From Alphaproteobacteria bacterium (GTDB lineage Bacteria; Myxococcota_A; UBA796; UBA2385), in NCBI GenBank assembly GCA_020632755.1, contig JACKEY010000007.1, positions 292,438 through 356,437 of the forward strand: a stretch of 64,000 bases of DNA, given 5' to 3'. The notes beneath the pieces were generated by a model. It made no database searches. It had not been told where the DNA came from and worked only from the letters and a program-made list of their open reading frames with translations. The translations under genes were made by a program, and so were the position numbers. Shown here in pieces: positions 16,801-23,957 of this stretch; the stretch's first letter is position 1; each line of letters opens with the position of its first letter.

Positions 16801-17251
16801 GCCGAAGCAGCTCAAGGACATCGACGAAGAGGCGACCCGCATCGTCAACGTCTACGCCGACTTCGACGGGTCCTCGGCCGCCCTCTACTTCCTGGGCCGG
16901 GCCTACCTCCGCTACTCGGACATGCTCTACGAGGCGCCGCCTCCCAAGGGTCTGGACGAAGAAGGCAAGGCCATCTACTACGAAGAGATCGACAAGCGGC
17001 GCCTGCCGGTCGAGGACAAGGGCCGCGCCCGCCTCGAGGCGGGTGTGACCAAGGCCAAGGAGGCCGGTCAGTGGAACGAGTGGGTCAGCAAGACCATCGA
17101 CTTCCTGGCCGATCGGTATCCGAGCGACTTCTCGCCCGAGAAGCAGGAGATCCGGGCCGAGGGCGAGAGCGCGATCGTGCCTCGTGCGGGGCCGCTGGAG
17201 CTGCGCCCGCAGGCGAAGTCGGAAGGCACCGAGGCCGGAGGGGAGAAGTGA
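13889..17251 (+). CDS. Giant TPR-repeat exported protein of the Glt/Agl-like cluster
   Basis: 1120 aa. Signal peptide (about 1-25, ending ALAQ), acidic linker, then TPR-like helix pairs along almost the whole chain (for example HAMFRLGDLYYERTEAEY, HLRLGEYYFDYATNEAE, DAHYNAANSYEIAGRID). The many repeats and periplasmic targeting suggest a long superhelical scaffold. Size and domain content resemble Myxococcus GltD/AgmU, a multi-TPR gliding protein; that assignment is by analogy. GGGAGG lies 8 nt before the ATG. The next gene starts 2 nt after the stop, so they are co-translated. The antisense strand is also open over most of this length, a codon-bias artefact. Confidence 0.85.
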   Translation: MTSPRSLRLLALLALAGSPTLALAQDEPTTGATAQADTDDSGLPPSVDADEWAAFNATRGRYEARMSSFEDDARAYAAELAQQERERLTSGYDEAIAELESQQDALRVEAIDRFEAFLRKYPNSEHSAHAMFRLGDLYYERTEAEYLVAQDEYERVMADFDFETATEFPEAPMKDYSKSIALYERIIAQHPDYRYADGAYYMLGFCLARDQSLQFDEVRSHETFTQLVEKHPDSQFAAAAHLRLGEYYFDYATNEAEIAMAIPHYEKVLELAGEDGELYDDGLYKLAWSHYKLNHYDEALRLFTQLLDWSEQSFLKTGFEAPTKPEAIEYIAISFSDVSDNTFESPLAEAQGFYQRVGARDHEKDVYARLASVLQDQARFEDAIDVYTYLQDRWPDDPENPNHQWRIAQIHYYVDQPELANQAIAELTEKYNDESTWWVANRNDPDAQAVARSYIEKSLAAVATGYHNEGIETGDKEAFARAAELYGDYLKRFPFAEDYYEIQWYRADTLMQTEQYDKAEEEYVQLLKADGHEFRDGSLWNLMQVRRNRLVERYGSFDKRPDDAPVKERIPLESGDERIVYALSDDHLAFIDTTTQLLDADLKNPDYREALEQNEVPLKYLIAQLYFHHGQFDKARPRLEDLIQNHPEWDEASYAATMMINSYQAEQDLQQVKELALRYRGLALGGGKKDLTDFENIAEQAAFKQAEALIKVDRIQAAEAFEAFRREFPRSKYIADAHYNAANSYEIAGRIDDANRLFQEYIDNIESGRYAQDDRARALYFRIANNYADVLELEKAIKYYESLYRRFPGADGAKDALYNAAFLRIGLQDHRGAAENFENYAGLSPTPDDAEQVMFAAGAQWELVSDDSATEFYRRYLRRYPSASSDRAMEAWYRIADLTEKQGKKAATDKAWKDLAQGFRDLTEAGPIGPRGRHYAAMAAVRDLQVQFDEFAKIEFSRKEEKNVELLLETKPKQLKDIDEEATRIVNVYADFDGSSAALYFLGRAYLRYSDMLYEAPPPKGLDEEGKAIYYEEIDKRRLPVEDKGRARLEAGVTKAKEAGQWNEWVSKTIDFLADRYPSDFSPEKQEIRAEGESAIVPRAGPLELRPQAKSEGTEAGGEK

Positions 17252-17253
17252 GC

Positions 17254-19116
17254 ATGCACCGTTCCATCGTGCTGGTCGCTGCGCTCGCACTCGCGGCCTG
17301 CGGGCCCAAGACCCCTCCTGAGCCGGCCGCAACGGCCCAGCCCGACCCCGCGGCGACCGCCGATGGCGAGGGCGGGGTGCCGGCGTCCCCGGCCGACATC
17401 GAGGCCAACCCCGAGAAGCATGTCGAGAAGGCCATCGCCCGGGCGGTGGAGACCCTGGCTTCTGGCGACGCGACGCGGGCGCGGGACGTGATCGAGTCCC
17501 TCAAGGCCCTGACCGAGAAGGCTCCGGATCGCGCCGAGATCCCCTACAACATCGGCGTGGCCTACGAGCTGGTCGGAGATCCGACGAACGCCCGGAAGTC
17601 GTACCTGCGGGCCACGGACGTCGATCCGACCCTGGGCGCAGCGTGGCTGAACCTGGGCGCGATGGCCGAAGAAGAAGGCGAGTACGACCGCGCCTACCAG
17701 AGCTACACGGCGGGGCTCCGCTACGATCCCGACAACACCGACCTGGTGGTCGGCATCATCGGCGTGCTCCGCAAGCAGGGGCGCTACGATCAGGCGGTGA
17801 TCGAGGCGAAGAAGGCCCTCGGCCAGAACGCCAACAACATCGACGCCTACAACAACCTCGGCCTGGTCTACCTCGATCAGGGCAAGGTCGATCTGGCGAA
17901 CTTCGTCTACCAGAAGGCGCTGAACTCGATCGACGGGGCCAAGGACAACGCGCTCCTGCACGCCAACCTCGGCCGCGTCCTGCTGGCCAAGGACAACGAC
18001 TACATGGCCCGCAAGGAGCTCGAGACCGCGCTCCAGCTCGACCCCGATCTGGTCGCGGCGATGATGTTCCTGGCGACGCTCGAGCTCGACGACCACGACT
18101 ACAAGAGCGCGTCCGAGCACCTCGAGAAGGCGCGCGAGCGCGAGCCCGACAACGCTGCCATCCAGATGAACCTGGGCATCGCCTACCGCGGGCTCGGTCG
18201 GTTCGAAGAAGCGCAGGCGGCCTACGAGAAGGCCCTCGATCTCGACCCGGGCAATCCCGACCCCTACCTGAACCTGGCCGTGCTCCAGGGCGACCACATG
18301 CGCGCCTACGATGCCGCACTGGCCAGCATCGACCGCTACCTGGTCGCCGGCGGCAAGAACACGCAGCTCGCCCAGGAATGGCGGGCCTCGCTCGCCGAGG
18401 GCAAGGACAAGTACGAGAAGGAGCTCGCCCGCCAGAAGAAGCGGGACGAGCGGGCCAAGAAGCGCGCCGAGGAAGAGCGCCTGGCGGCCGAGTACGACAA
18501 GATGCAGGAAGAGCGGAAGAAGACCGCCGAGGCGGCCATCGGCAAGTCCTGCGACAAGGGCTGCCCGGCCGACACCGAGTGCGGCCGCGACAACACCTGC
18601 TTGTGGGCCGACTCCCCGGGCACCTTCACCCAGGGCGAGCAGTGCAAGGTCGAGACCGACTGCACCAAGGGCCTGTCGTGCGTCGAGGGCGTCTGTGACG
18701 TGTCGTCCGCCGCTCCCGCGCCGGCGCCGTCCGGCAGCTCCGGGGGCGGGCCGGCCACTCTCGAGAAGCCCGCACCGGCTCCGCAGCCGACCGGGGCCGC
18801 CGAGCCTGCTCCCGCACCCGCCCCGGCGCCGGCTCCCGCGCTCGCCCCCGCCGCGGTGCCTCCCAAGCCGGCCGAGCTGAAGGCCGCGATGTCCGCGGAC
18901 GAAGCGCTCTATGGCGCTTGTCCGACCGATGGCTGCCCGAGCCCGCTGCTGTGCAGCCGTGACGACCTCTGCGTCGAGCAGGGCGCCCCCGGCACGTGGC
19001 CGTCCGGCTCGCCCTGCGAGTACGATGCCGACTGCGGGAAGGGCCTGTCGTGCAGCGACGCAGCCTGCAAGAGCGATGGCTCGGCACCCGCCGGCGACCC
19101 CTGGGGGAACCAGTGA
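17254..19116 (+). CDS. gltE: TPR-repeat lipoprotein, GltE-like, with C-terminal Cys-rich modules
   Basis: 620 aa. Lipoprotein signal with lipobox ALAAC (Cys16). TPR units fill about residues 60-390 (IPYNIGVAYELVGDPTNA, AAWLNLGAMAEEEGEYDRA, AYNNLGLVYLDQGKVDLA and others). A charged Lys/Arg/Glu helix (about 395-428) leads into a Cys-rich module (about 429-490, eight Cys, CPADTECGRDNTC style), a Pro/Ala linker (487-540) and a second similar module (about 551-606). The N-terminal part matches the GltE/AglT lipoprotein of the gliding machine; the Cys-rich tail seems an addition. It follows the giant TPR gene by 2 nt and overlaps the next gene by 4 nt (GTGA). Confidence 0.82.
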   Translation: MHRSIVLVAALALAACGPKTPPEPAATAQPDPAATADGEGGVPASPADIEANPEKHVEKAIARAVETLASGDATRARDVIESLKALTEKAPDRAEIPYNIGVAYELVGDPTNARKSYLRATDVDPTLGAAWLNLGAMAEEEGEYDRAYQSYTAGLRYDPDNTDLVVGIIGVLRKQGRYDQAVIEAKKALGQNANNIDAYNNLGLVYLDQGKVDLANFVYQKALNSIDGAKDNALLHANLGRVLLAKDNDYMARKELETALQLDPDLVAAMMFLATLELDDHDYKSASEHLEKAREREPDNAAIQMNLGIAYRGLGRFEEAQAAYEKALDLDPGNPDPYLNLAVLQGDHMRAYDAALASIDRYLVAGGKNTQLAQEWRASLAEGKDKYEKELARQKKRDERAKKRAEEERLAAEYDKMQEERKKTAEAAIGKSCDKGCPADTECGRDNTCLWADSPGTFTQGEQCKVETDCTKGLSCVEGVCDVSSAAPAPAPSGSSGGGPATLEKPAPAPQPTGAAEPAPAPAPAPAPALAPAAVPPKPAELKAAMSADEALYGACPTDGCPSPLLCSRDDLCVEQGAPGTWPSGSPCEYDADCGKGLSCSDAACKSDGSAPAGDPWGNQ

Positions 19117-19355
19117 AGCACCGCATCCTCGTCCTCCTCGCCCTGGGCGCCATCGCCCTCGGCAGCCTCTCGTCCCCCGCGCAGGCCCAGGGCCGGCGCA
19201 TCGTCATCGAAGAAGAGGTCATCACCGGCAAGATCCGAAAGCCGGAGGTCACCCTCTTCATCGCCCGCCAGAACCTGGACACGGACTACCAGTTGGAACT
19301 GCGCAAGTCCTTCGTCCCCCGCATCGTCAAGAGCGTCGAGAAGAAGCCGTTCTGA
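19113..19355 (+). CDS. Small exported protein of the Glt/Agl-like cluster
   Basis: 80 aa. Signal peptide (about 1-25, ending AQAQ) plus a 55-residue mature part: a basic/acidic RRIVIEEEV segment, a G-x-I-x-KPEV motif and a C-terminal helix ending KSVEKKPF. The GTG start sits in a GTGA overlap with the GltE-like gene, strong evidence that it is real and expressed with it. I recall similar short segments next to GltE-type genes in other Myxococcota but know no assigned function. It may be a periplasmic linker or accessory of the trans-envelope complex. Confidence 0.72.
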   Translation: MKHRILVLLALGAIALGSLSSPAQAQGRRIVIEEEVITGKIRKPEVTLFIARQNLDTDYQLELRKSFVPRIVKSVEKKPF

Positions 19356-19441
19356 GATGCACCCGAGGCCGTCGAAGAGCCGCCTGCAGACTGCAAGACA
19401 GGATGTTTGCGGCCCCCTGACAGCCTCTTCACAACCCCTCG

Positions 19442-19470
19442 GTGACACGGTTGTCCCACTTGTGTAGAGT
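19442..19470 (+). promoter_or_regulatory. Promoter upstream of the exbB-like gene
   Basis: -35 GTGACA (19442-19447, 5 of 6), 17-nt spacer, -10 TAGAGT (19465-19470, 4 of 6). It is the best sigma70-like match in the window. The rest of the 252-nt gap 19356-19607 holds a small hairpin CTGGCC/GGCCAG (19512-19529) in the leader and no gene. It would make the motor genes a separate transcription unit from the TPR genes. Confidence 0.6.
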
Positions 19471-19607
19471 CCTGCGGTCACGGAAGACCGCGTCAGGACG
19501 AACACATCAAGCTGGCCTTCATCGGCCAGGGCGACCGGATCGTCATCGCGCAATCGACCGCTGAGACCCCCAACCAAGCTCCCGAAAGCTCCTTCCGGAG
19601 GCACCCG

Positions 19608-20273
19608 ATGGACTTCCTCGTCAACGCAATGCACAAGGGCGGCCCCTTCATGTGGGGCATTCTGGTGGCCGCGATCTTCGCGCTCGCCATTGCCTTCGAG
19701 CGGCTCTTCTACATCATCTTCCGCGCCAACATCAACGGCACGGCGTTCATGGCCCAGATCCAGAAGCTGATCATGGCCAACAACATCGACCGCGCCATCA
19801 AGCTGTGCAACGCGGAGCCCAACGCGGCCCTCCCCCGCGTGCTCAAGGCCGGCCTGACCCGCGCCAACCGCTCCGAGCAGGAGATCCAGAACGCCGTCGA
19901 CGAGGCCATCCTCGAGGTGTTCCCCAAGCTCAACAAGCGGACCCCGTTCCTGACCATGCTGGCCAACGTCGCCACGCTGACCGGTCTGCTCGGCACCATC
20001 CAGGGTCTGATCCTGGCCTTCGAAGCGGTCGCCCACGCCTCCGCCGAGACCAAGCAGACCATGCTGGCCGCCGGTATCTCGACCGCCATGTTCACCACGG
20101 CCGCCGGCCTGGTCGTCGCCATCCCGACGCTGGTCCTGCACTCCCTGGTGCAGTCCCGGACCGTGAAGATCCAGGACGAGATCGACCAGTACGCGCTCAA
20201 GACCGTGAACCTGCTGGCCGCCCGCCGCCGTGGGTCCCTCAAGGACGAGGGTGCTGACGCCGCCAACGGCTGA
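19608..20273 (+). CDS. MotA/TolQ/ExbB proton-channel family protein, AglR-like
   Basis: 221 aa. One N-terminal TM (about residues 14-38), a cytoplasmic helical region with conserved RVLKAGL, then two further TM helices: TLTGLLGTIQGLILAF (about 125-143) and STAMFTTAAGLVVAIPTLV (about 162-182). These carry the Thr and small residues that line the proton path in TolQ/ExbB. It would form the inner-membrane pentamer of a proton-motive-force-driven motor with the two ExbD-like proteins downstream. GGAGG lies 6 nt before the ATG. The 1:2 ExbB:ExbD gene set matches AglR-AglQ-AglS. A hairpin follows the stop. Confidence 0.93.
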   Translation: MDFLVNAMHKGGPFMWGILVAAIFALAIAFERLFYIIFRANINGTAFMAQIQKLIMANNIDRAIKLCNAEPNAALPRVLKAGLTRANRSEQEIQNAVDEAILEVFPKLNKRTPFLTMLANVATLTGLLGTIQGLILAFEAVAHASAETKQTMLAAGISTAMFTTAAGLVVAIPTLVLHSLVQSRTVKIQDEIDQYALKTVNLLAARRRGSLKDEGADAANG

Positions 20274-20294
20274 TCAGCTTCCCGGGAGCGTCTT

Positions 20295-20324
20295 CCACCC
20301 CGGGGCCTAGCGGCTCCGGGGTGG
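20295..20324 (+). terminator. Intercistronic hairpin between exbB-like and first exbD-like gene
   Basis: CCACCCCGGGGCC (20295-20307) pairs with GGCTCCGGGGTGG (20312-20324) with one mismatch and a 4-nt loop. No T-run follows. It may partly terminate or protect the exbB message, raising ExbB over ExbD. Confidence 0.5.
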
Positions 20325-20370
20325 TCTGTAAGCCCCAACCGAATCCCCCCGTCCCCTTTCGGAGACACCC

Positions 20371-20925
20371 ATGTCCAGACGGCGCGAGCTGCCGGAGGCC
20401 GAGGAGCTCAACCTGGTTCCTGTCATGAACCTGGTGACCATCCTCATCCCGTTCCTCCTCATGGCGGCCGAATTCGTCAGCCTCGCGGTCATCGACTCGA
20501 CCCTGCCGGCCATCGGCCCCCCGCAGCCGGTCGAGGAAGAGCCCGAGAAGCCGCCCCTCAACCTGAGCCTCGCGCTCACGGAGAAGGGGATCACGGTGCT
20601 CGGCGCCGATGCCGTCCTCAACCCCGAAGGCGCCGCTCCGGTCGCCGAGGGCGAGGAGCGGCCCCCCACGGTCCCCTGCAAGAGCGGTGGTTCCTGCCAG
20701 GGTGTCGATGACTACGACTGGCCCGAGCTCACCCGCATCCTCGGGATGATCAAGGACGAGTACCCCGACGACGAGAACGTGATCCTCGTGCCCGGTTCCC
20801 GGACCCAGTACGAGATCGTGGTCAAGGCGATGGACTCGAGCCGTGAAGACGCGGACAACCCCGTCAACGGTTCCCCCCGTACGCTCTTCCCCTTCGTCGT
20901 CATCGCCGGCGGCGCCGTCAACTAG
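20371..20925 (+). CDS. ExbD/TolR-family protein, AglQ/AglS-like, with Asn in place of the TM Asp
   Basis: 184 aa. Short basic N-terminus, one TM (about residues 17-38) and a periplasmic domain ending in an ExbD-like fold. The TM motif reads LVPVMNLVTILIPFLL. In ExbD/TolR/MotB the position of this Asn is the proton-carrying Asp (PMMD in the neighbour), so this copy is predicted not to carry protons. The periplasmic part has a Cys pair (PCKSGGSC) and a long acidic linker. The gene follows exbB by 97 nt and precedes the second exbD by 45 nt, so the two are probably co-transcribed. Confidence 0.88.
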   Translation: MSRRRELPEAEELNLVPVMNLVTILIPFLLMAAEFVSLAVIDSTLPAIGPPQPVEEEPEKPPLNLSLALTEKGITVLGADAVLNPEGAAPVAEGEERPPTVPCKSGGSCQGVDDYDWPELTRILGMIKDEYPDDENVILVPGSRTQYEIVVKAMDSSREDADNPVNGSPRTLFPFVVIAGGAVN

Positions 20926-20970
20926 GCGCCCCGGTCACCCGACCGAATCTCCACTTCGCAGGATCCTCCC

Positions 20971-21501
20971 ATGTCCATGAAGAAGGCTCGACGCCAGAGC
21001 GCGGAGGCAGGGCTGAACATCACGTCCATGATGGACATGATGACCATCATCCTGGTCTTCCTCCTCAAGAGCTACTCGACCAGCGACGTGTCCGTCGCTC
21101 CGAGCGACAACCTCCAGCTTCCGACGTCGACCTCGCAGAAGGCGCCGGAGCTCGCGGTGAACCTCGTCGTCGCCAAGGACCAGATCGTCGTCGACGGTGT
21201 CCCCGTCCTCGACCTGACCAAGGTGCCCGACGAAGAGAACCCGGGTCAGCAGCTGATCGTCGTCCCGGAAGACGAGAAGCGCGGCCAGGTCATCACCAAG
21301 CTCTACGACCGCCTGCTCGAGAAGGCGGAAGCCGCCAAGACCCTGGCCGAGCAGTCCGGCTCGGACGAGCACGCCTTCAAGGGGCGCGTGCTCATCCAGT
21401 GCGACCGCGAGCTTCCGTTCAACGTGCTGCGCGAGGTCATGTACACGGCCGGCCAGGCGCAGTTCGGCGAGTTCAAGTTCGTCGTCTACAAGCAGGGCTG
21501 A
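20971..21501 (+). CDS. ExbD/TolR-family protein, AglQ/AglS-like, canonical Asp
   Basis: 176 aa. Basic N-terminus, one TM (about residues 18-36) with the motif LNITSMMDMMTIILVFLL carrying the canonical proton-relay Asp, and a periplasmic domain with a short VVDGVPV strand and the C-terminal TAGQAQFGEFKFVV typical of ExbD. It pairs with the preceding Asn-bearing copy under one ExbB-like channel. AGGATCCTCCC precedes the ATG; the Shine-Dalgarno is modest. A 12-bp inverted repeat follows the stop, closing the motor unit. Confidence 0.93.
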   Translation: MSMKKARRQSAEAGLNITSMMDMMTIILVFLLKSYSTSDVSVAPSDNLQLPTSTSQKAPELAVNLVVAKDQIVVDGVPVLDLTKVPDEENPGQQLIVVPEDEKRGQVITKLYDRLLEKAEAAKTLAEQSGSDEHAFKGRVLIQCDRELPFNVLREVMYTAGQAQFGEFKFVVYKQG

Positions 21502-21547
21502 GGTCGATCACCCCCATGCCCGCCCGCGTCGGTCTCATGATGCATTC

Positions 21548-21581
21548 CCACCCGGAACGACCCTTGCGGCGTTCCGGGTGG
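21548..21581 (+). terminator. Terminator-like hairpin after the second exbD-like gene
   Basis: Perfect 12-bp inverted repeat CCACCCGGAACG (21548-21559) / CGTTCCGGGTGG (21570-21581), 10-nt loop. It lies about 46 nt after the stop. The rest of the 321-nt gap 21502-21822 shows no convincing gene; a 76-codon open frame at 21589-21819 lacks a ribosome binding site and has unnatural composition. Confidence 0.55.
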
Positions 21582-21822
21582 AGCGTCTATGGTGGTGACG
21601 TGGGCGTGCACTTCCCAACGCGGGGCCCCGGCTCCGCTCTCGACCTCTCCCGCCGCGGGTTTCACCGTGGTGACGAGCAGGAAGATCGGCCCGCATTTCG
21701 GCGAACCGCTGCAGTCGCACGTGGTCGTAGGGAATGCGAGCCCCACTTCGGGAACCCCGGCCGCCGAGGGCTTGCGCCAGAGCATTCGCTCTGCCACGAT
21801 CGGGACACAGGGATGTTGACGC

Positions 21823-23202
21823 ATGGCTGAACGGGCACAGCAGCAGCAGGAGCAGGCGAAGGTCCTTCGGATCGGCGTGCTCCACGGCGGCAAGGTGGTG
21901 CAGGAGCGTCTGGTTCGTCCGGGCAGCGACGTCACCATCGGCGAGTCGCCGCGCAACACCTTCGTCGTGACGGCGGAAGGCGTGCCCAAGCGGTACGTCC
22001 TCTTCCACGCCAAGGGCAACAAGTACCAGCTCGCCTTCACCGAGCAGATGGACGGCAAGGTCGCCCTGGACTCCGGGCTCGCGACCTTCGACGATCTGCG
22101 GAAGTCGGACCAGACCGCCAAGAAGGGCGACACCTGGACCGTGCCGATCTCGGAGAAGAGCCGCGGCAAGATCGGCTTCGGCGAGCTGACCATCCTCTTC
22201 CAGTTCGTGCCCGCTCCTCCCGAGTCGGCCCGCCTGGTCACGGCCACGGACTTCCGTCCGAAGCTGCTCGACGACGACGATCCGGTCTTCCTGGGCTTCC
22301 TGGCCCTGTTCACCGCCCTGGCCGCGGTGCTGCTGGTCTACGTCTACAACACCGAGCCGCCCGAGCTGGTCACCGCCGGCGAGATTCCCGACCGCTTCGT
22401 CGACATGATCGTCCCGGACAGCGACCCCAAGGACGCTCCGGACGAGATCGAGCCCGAGATCGACGAGACCCTCGAGGGCGAGCTGGTCAAGAAGGAGACC
22501 GAGCCCAAGGACGCCGGCGACAAGAAGCCGCGCGACGAGGCTGAAGCCCAGGCCAAGAAGGCTGCCGACGCGCAGAAGAAGCGCGAGAACGTGCTGCAGA
22601 GCTCGAAGCTGCTGGCCGGTCTCATCGGCACCCGGGGCGAGAACAACTCCGGCGACATGGTCGAAGACCTGTTCGCGGACGGCGACGCCCAGTTCGGCGA
22701 CCTGGACAAGGCCCTGCAGGAAGTGGGCGGTCTGGACATCGCGGGCAGCGGCAACCTGGCGGCCCAGCGCAACGGCGAGAACGGCGGTGGTCGCGGTGGC
22801 GAAGACGCCGGCATCGGCACCATGTCGGGCGGCAAGGTCGGCGCGGGCGGCGGCGTCGGTGAAGGCCCCGGCACCAAGGTGTCCGGCAAGACCGACATCG
22901 GCCCCATCGATGCGGGTGACGCCGGCAACGCCGACGAAGCCACCAAGGCCATCCGTCGCTACCGCGGCAGCGTCCAGGCCTGCTACGAGCGTGAGCTGTC
23001 CAAGGACCCGACCATCCGCGGTCGTCTGGCGCTGGCCATCGACGTGTCGGCGGGCAAGGTGACCAACGTCGTGGTCGAAGAGAACGGCACCCGGAACAGC
23101 GCGGTCGAAGACTGCGTGAAGCGGGCGGTGCGCTCCTGGCGCTTCGACGGCTCGGTCGACGGCACGGTCTACCCGACCTTCGTCCTGGCGCCCTCGGGCT
23201 GA
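21823..23202 (+). CDS. FHA-like/TM/AgmX-PglI C-terminal domain protein, GltG-like
   Basis: 459 aa. Residues about 10-130 form a beta-rich N-terminal domain resembling the FHA-like domain of gliding proteins (LRIGVLHGG, VTIGESPRNTFVV). One TM helix at about 155-176 (FLGFLALFTALAAVLLVYVY). Then a long acidic and Lys-rich periplasmic linker, a Gly-rich stretch (about 315-365) and a C-terminal domain (about 370-459) with the AgmX/PglI pattern: IRRYRGSVQACYERELSK, Gly-containing strands, EDCVKRAVRSWRF. This C-domain is TonB-like in role. The order FHA-TM-TonB-like tail matches GltG, which couples an inner-membrane motor to the outer membrane. A terminator follows directly. Confidence 0.85.
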   Translation: MAERAQQQQEQAKVLRIGVLHGGKVVQERLVRPGSDVTIGESPRNTFVVTAEGVPKRYVLFHAKGNKYQLAFTEQMDGKVALDSGLATFDDLRKSDQTAKKGDTWTVPISEKSRGKIGFGELTILFQFVPAPPESARLVTATDFRPKLLDDDDPVFLGFLALFTALAAVLLVYVYNTEPPELVTAGEIPDRFVDMIVPDSDPKDAPDEIEPEIDETLEGELVKKETEPKDAGDKKPRDEAEAQAKKAADAQKKRENVLQSSKLLAGLIGTRGENNSGDMVEDLFADGDAQFGDLDKALQEVGGLDIAGSGNLAAQRNGENGGGRGGEDAGIGTMSGGKVGAGGGVGEGPGTKVSGKTDIGPIDAGDAGNADEATKAIRRYRGSVQACYERELSKDPTIRGRLALAIDVSAGKVTNVVVEENGTRNSAVEDCVKRAVRSWRFDGSVDGTVYPTFVLAPSG

Positions 23203-23225
23203 GTCCGGGCGTTCGACCCAGCGCG

Positions 23226-23251
23226 AAGGCCGCCCCATCCAGGGCGGCCTT
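23226..23251 (+). terminator. Strong hairpin terminator after the AgmX-domain gene
   Basis: Perfect 10-bp stem AAGGCCGCCC (23226-23235) / GGGCGGCCTT (23242-23251), 6-nt loop, followed by CGTCGTTGTG, which is T-richer than its surroundings. It is the clearest intrinsic-type terminator in the window. Confidence 0.75.
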
Positions 23252-23326
23252 CGTCGTTGTGAAGGTGTGGATGATCCACATGGACTGGAGCGTCCACTAC
23301 TTGCCTGAACGCTCCTGACGTCGTCC

Positions 23327-23355
23327 TTGACGACGCGTCGGGGAGCCAGTAACTT
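23327..23355 (+). promoter_or_regulatory. Candidate promoter for the small periplasmic/beta-barrel gene pair
   Basis: -35 TTGACG (23327-23332, 5 of 6), 17-nt spacer, -10 TAACTT (23350-23355, 3 of 6). It lies between the terminator at 23226-23251 and the GTG at 23384, where a new transcription unit would be expected. Confidence 0.45.
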
Positions 23356-23383
23356 CCGAACACGAACGTCCCAGGAGTTCGCG

Positions 23384-23893
23384 GTGAAGCCAACCCTACG
23401 GCCCATGGCCCTTGCGCTGTTCGCAGCGGCGCTGGCGGTTCCGGCGCTCGCCCAGGAAGGGGGCGGCGACAAGCTCGCCACCGCCCAGGAGAAGATGGGC
23501 GAGATGACCGACAACCAGGCCACGGTCAAGCAGCTGTCGGACAAGGCGAACCGCAACGGCGACGACGACCTGATCGTCTGCGTTCTCAAGAAGGAGAACG
23601 CGATCGACGCGCTGATCGGTGTGTCCAACATCGCCATGGACGACCTGAAGAAGGCGCTCGCCGCGGCCCAGGAAGCCCGCGCCGACCACGAGCTTCGCAA
23701 GATCCTCGTCGCCAGCAGCCGGGTCTCGCAGTTCACGACCGAGAGCTACGAGTGCTTCCCGGATCAGGAAGTCGCTTCTGACGAGAACATCGTCAACGCC
23801 GAAGACTTCGTGGCGGAAGACGAGACCGACGACAACGGGGACGGCGAAGGCGATGTCGGCTGGGACCCGCCCAGCACGACCCCTTTCGAGTAG
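23384..23893 (+). CDS. Small periplasmic helical protein next to the Glt/Agl-like cluster
   Basis: 169 aa. A signal peptide (about 1-24, ending ALAQ) is followed by about 100 aa of helix: KLATAQEKMGEMTDNQATVK and a second helix around LKKALAAAQEARADHELRK. Two Cys (in LIVCVLKK and YECFPD) could form one disulfide bridging the helices. The tail is acidic and disordered (DETDDNGDGEGD). The GTG start has AGGAG 6 nt upstream and begins the signal peptide; 19 residues further upstream in frame are not signal-like. It precedes a beta-barrel gene by 64 nt. No family recognised; a periplasmic partner of the barrel is plausible. Confidence 0.78.
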   Translation: MKPTLRPMALALFAAALAVPALAQEGGGDKLATAQEKMGEMTDNQATVKQLSDKANRNGDDDLIVCVLKKENAIDALIGVSNIAMDDLKKALAAAQEARADHELRKILVASSRVSQFTTESYECFPDQEVASDENIVNAEDFVAEDETDDNGDGEGDVGWDPPSTTPFE

Positions 23894-23957
23894 CTTCTCG
23901 CGGCGCCACCGCTTACCCCTGCACTTGCCCCAGCTGACCCTGACCCTCCGGAAGTAG

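Noticed and set aside
13841..17332. A very long open frame (over 1,100 codons) antisense to the giant TPR gene, and similar ones opposite the beta-helix gene, pccB and lhr
   Set aside because: At this GC content antisense frames stay open because stop codons are rare. Their composition (runs of Leu-Val-Asp-Gly) is a mirror of the true gene's codon use, and none has a sensible start or family motif.
19501..19607. An N-terminal extension of the exbB-like protein
   Set aside because: The frame is open upstream but has no start codon; the ATG at 19608 has a strong GGAGG and gives the normal length.
21589..21819. A 76-codon frame in the gap before the AgmX-domain gene
   Set aside because: No ribosome binding site, no recognisable protein character, and it overlaps other weak frames; treated as non-coding.
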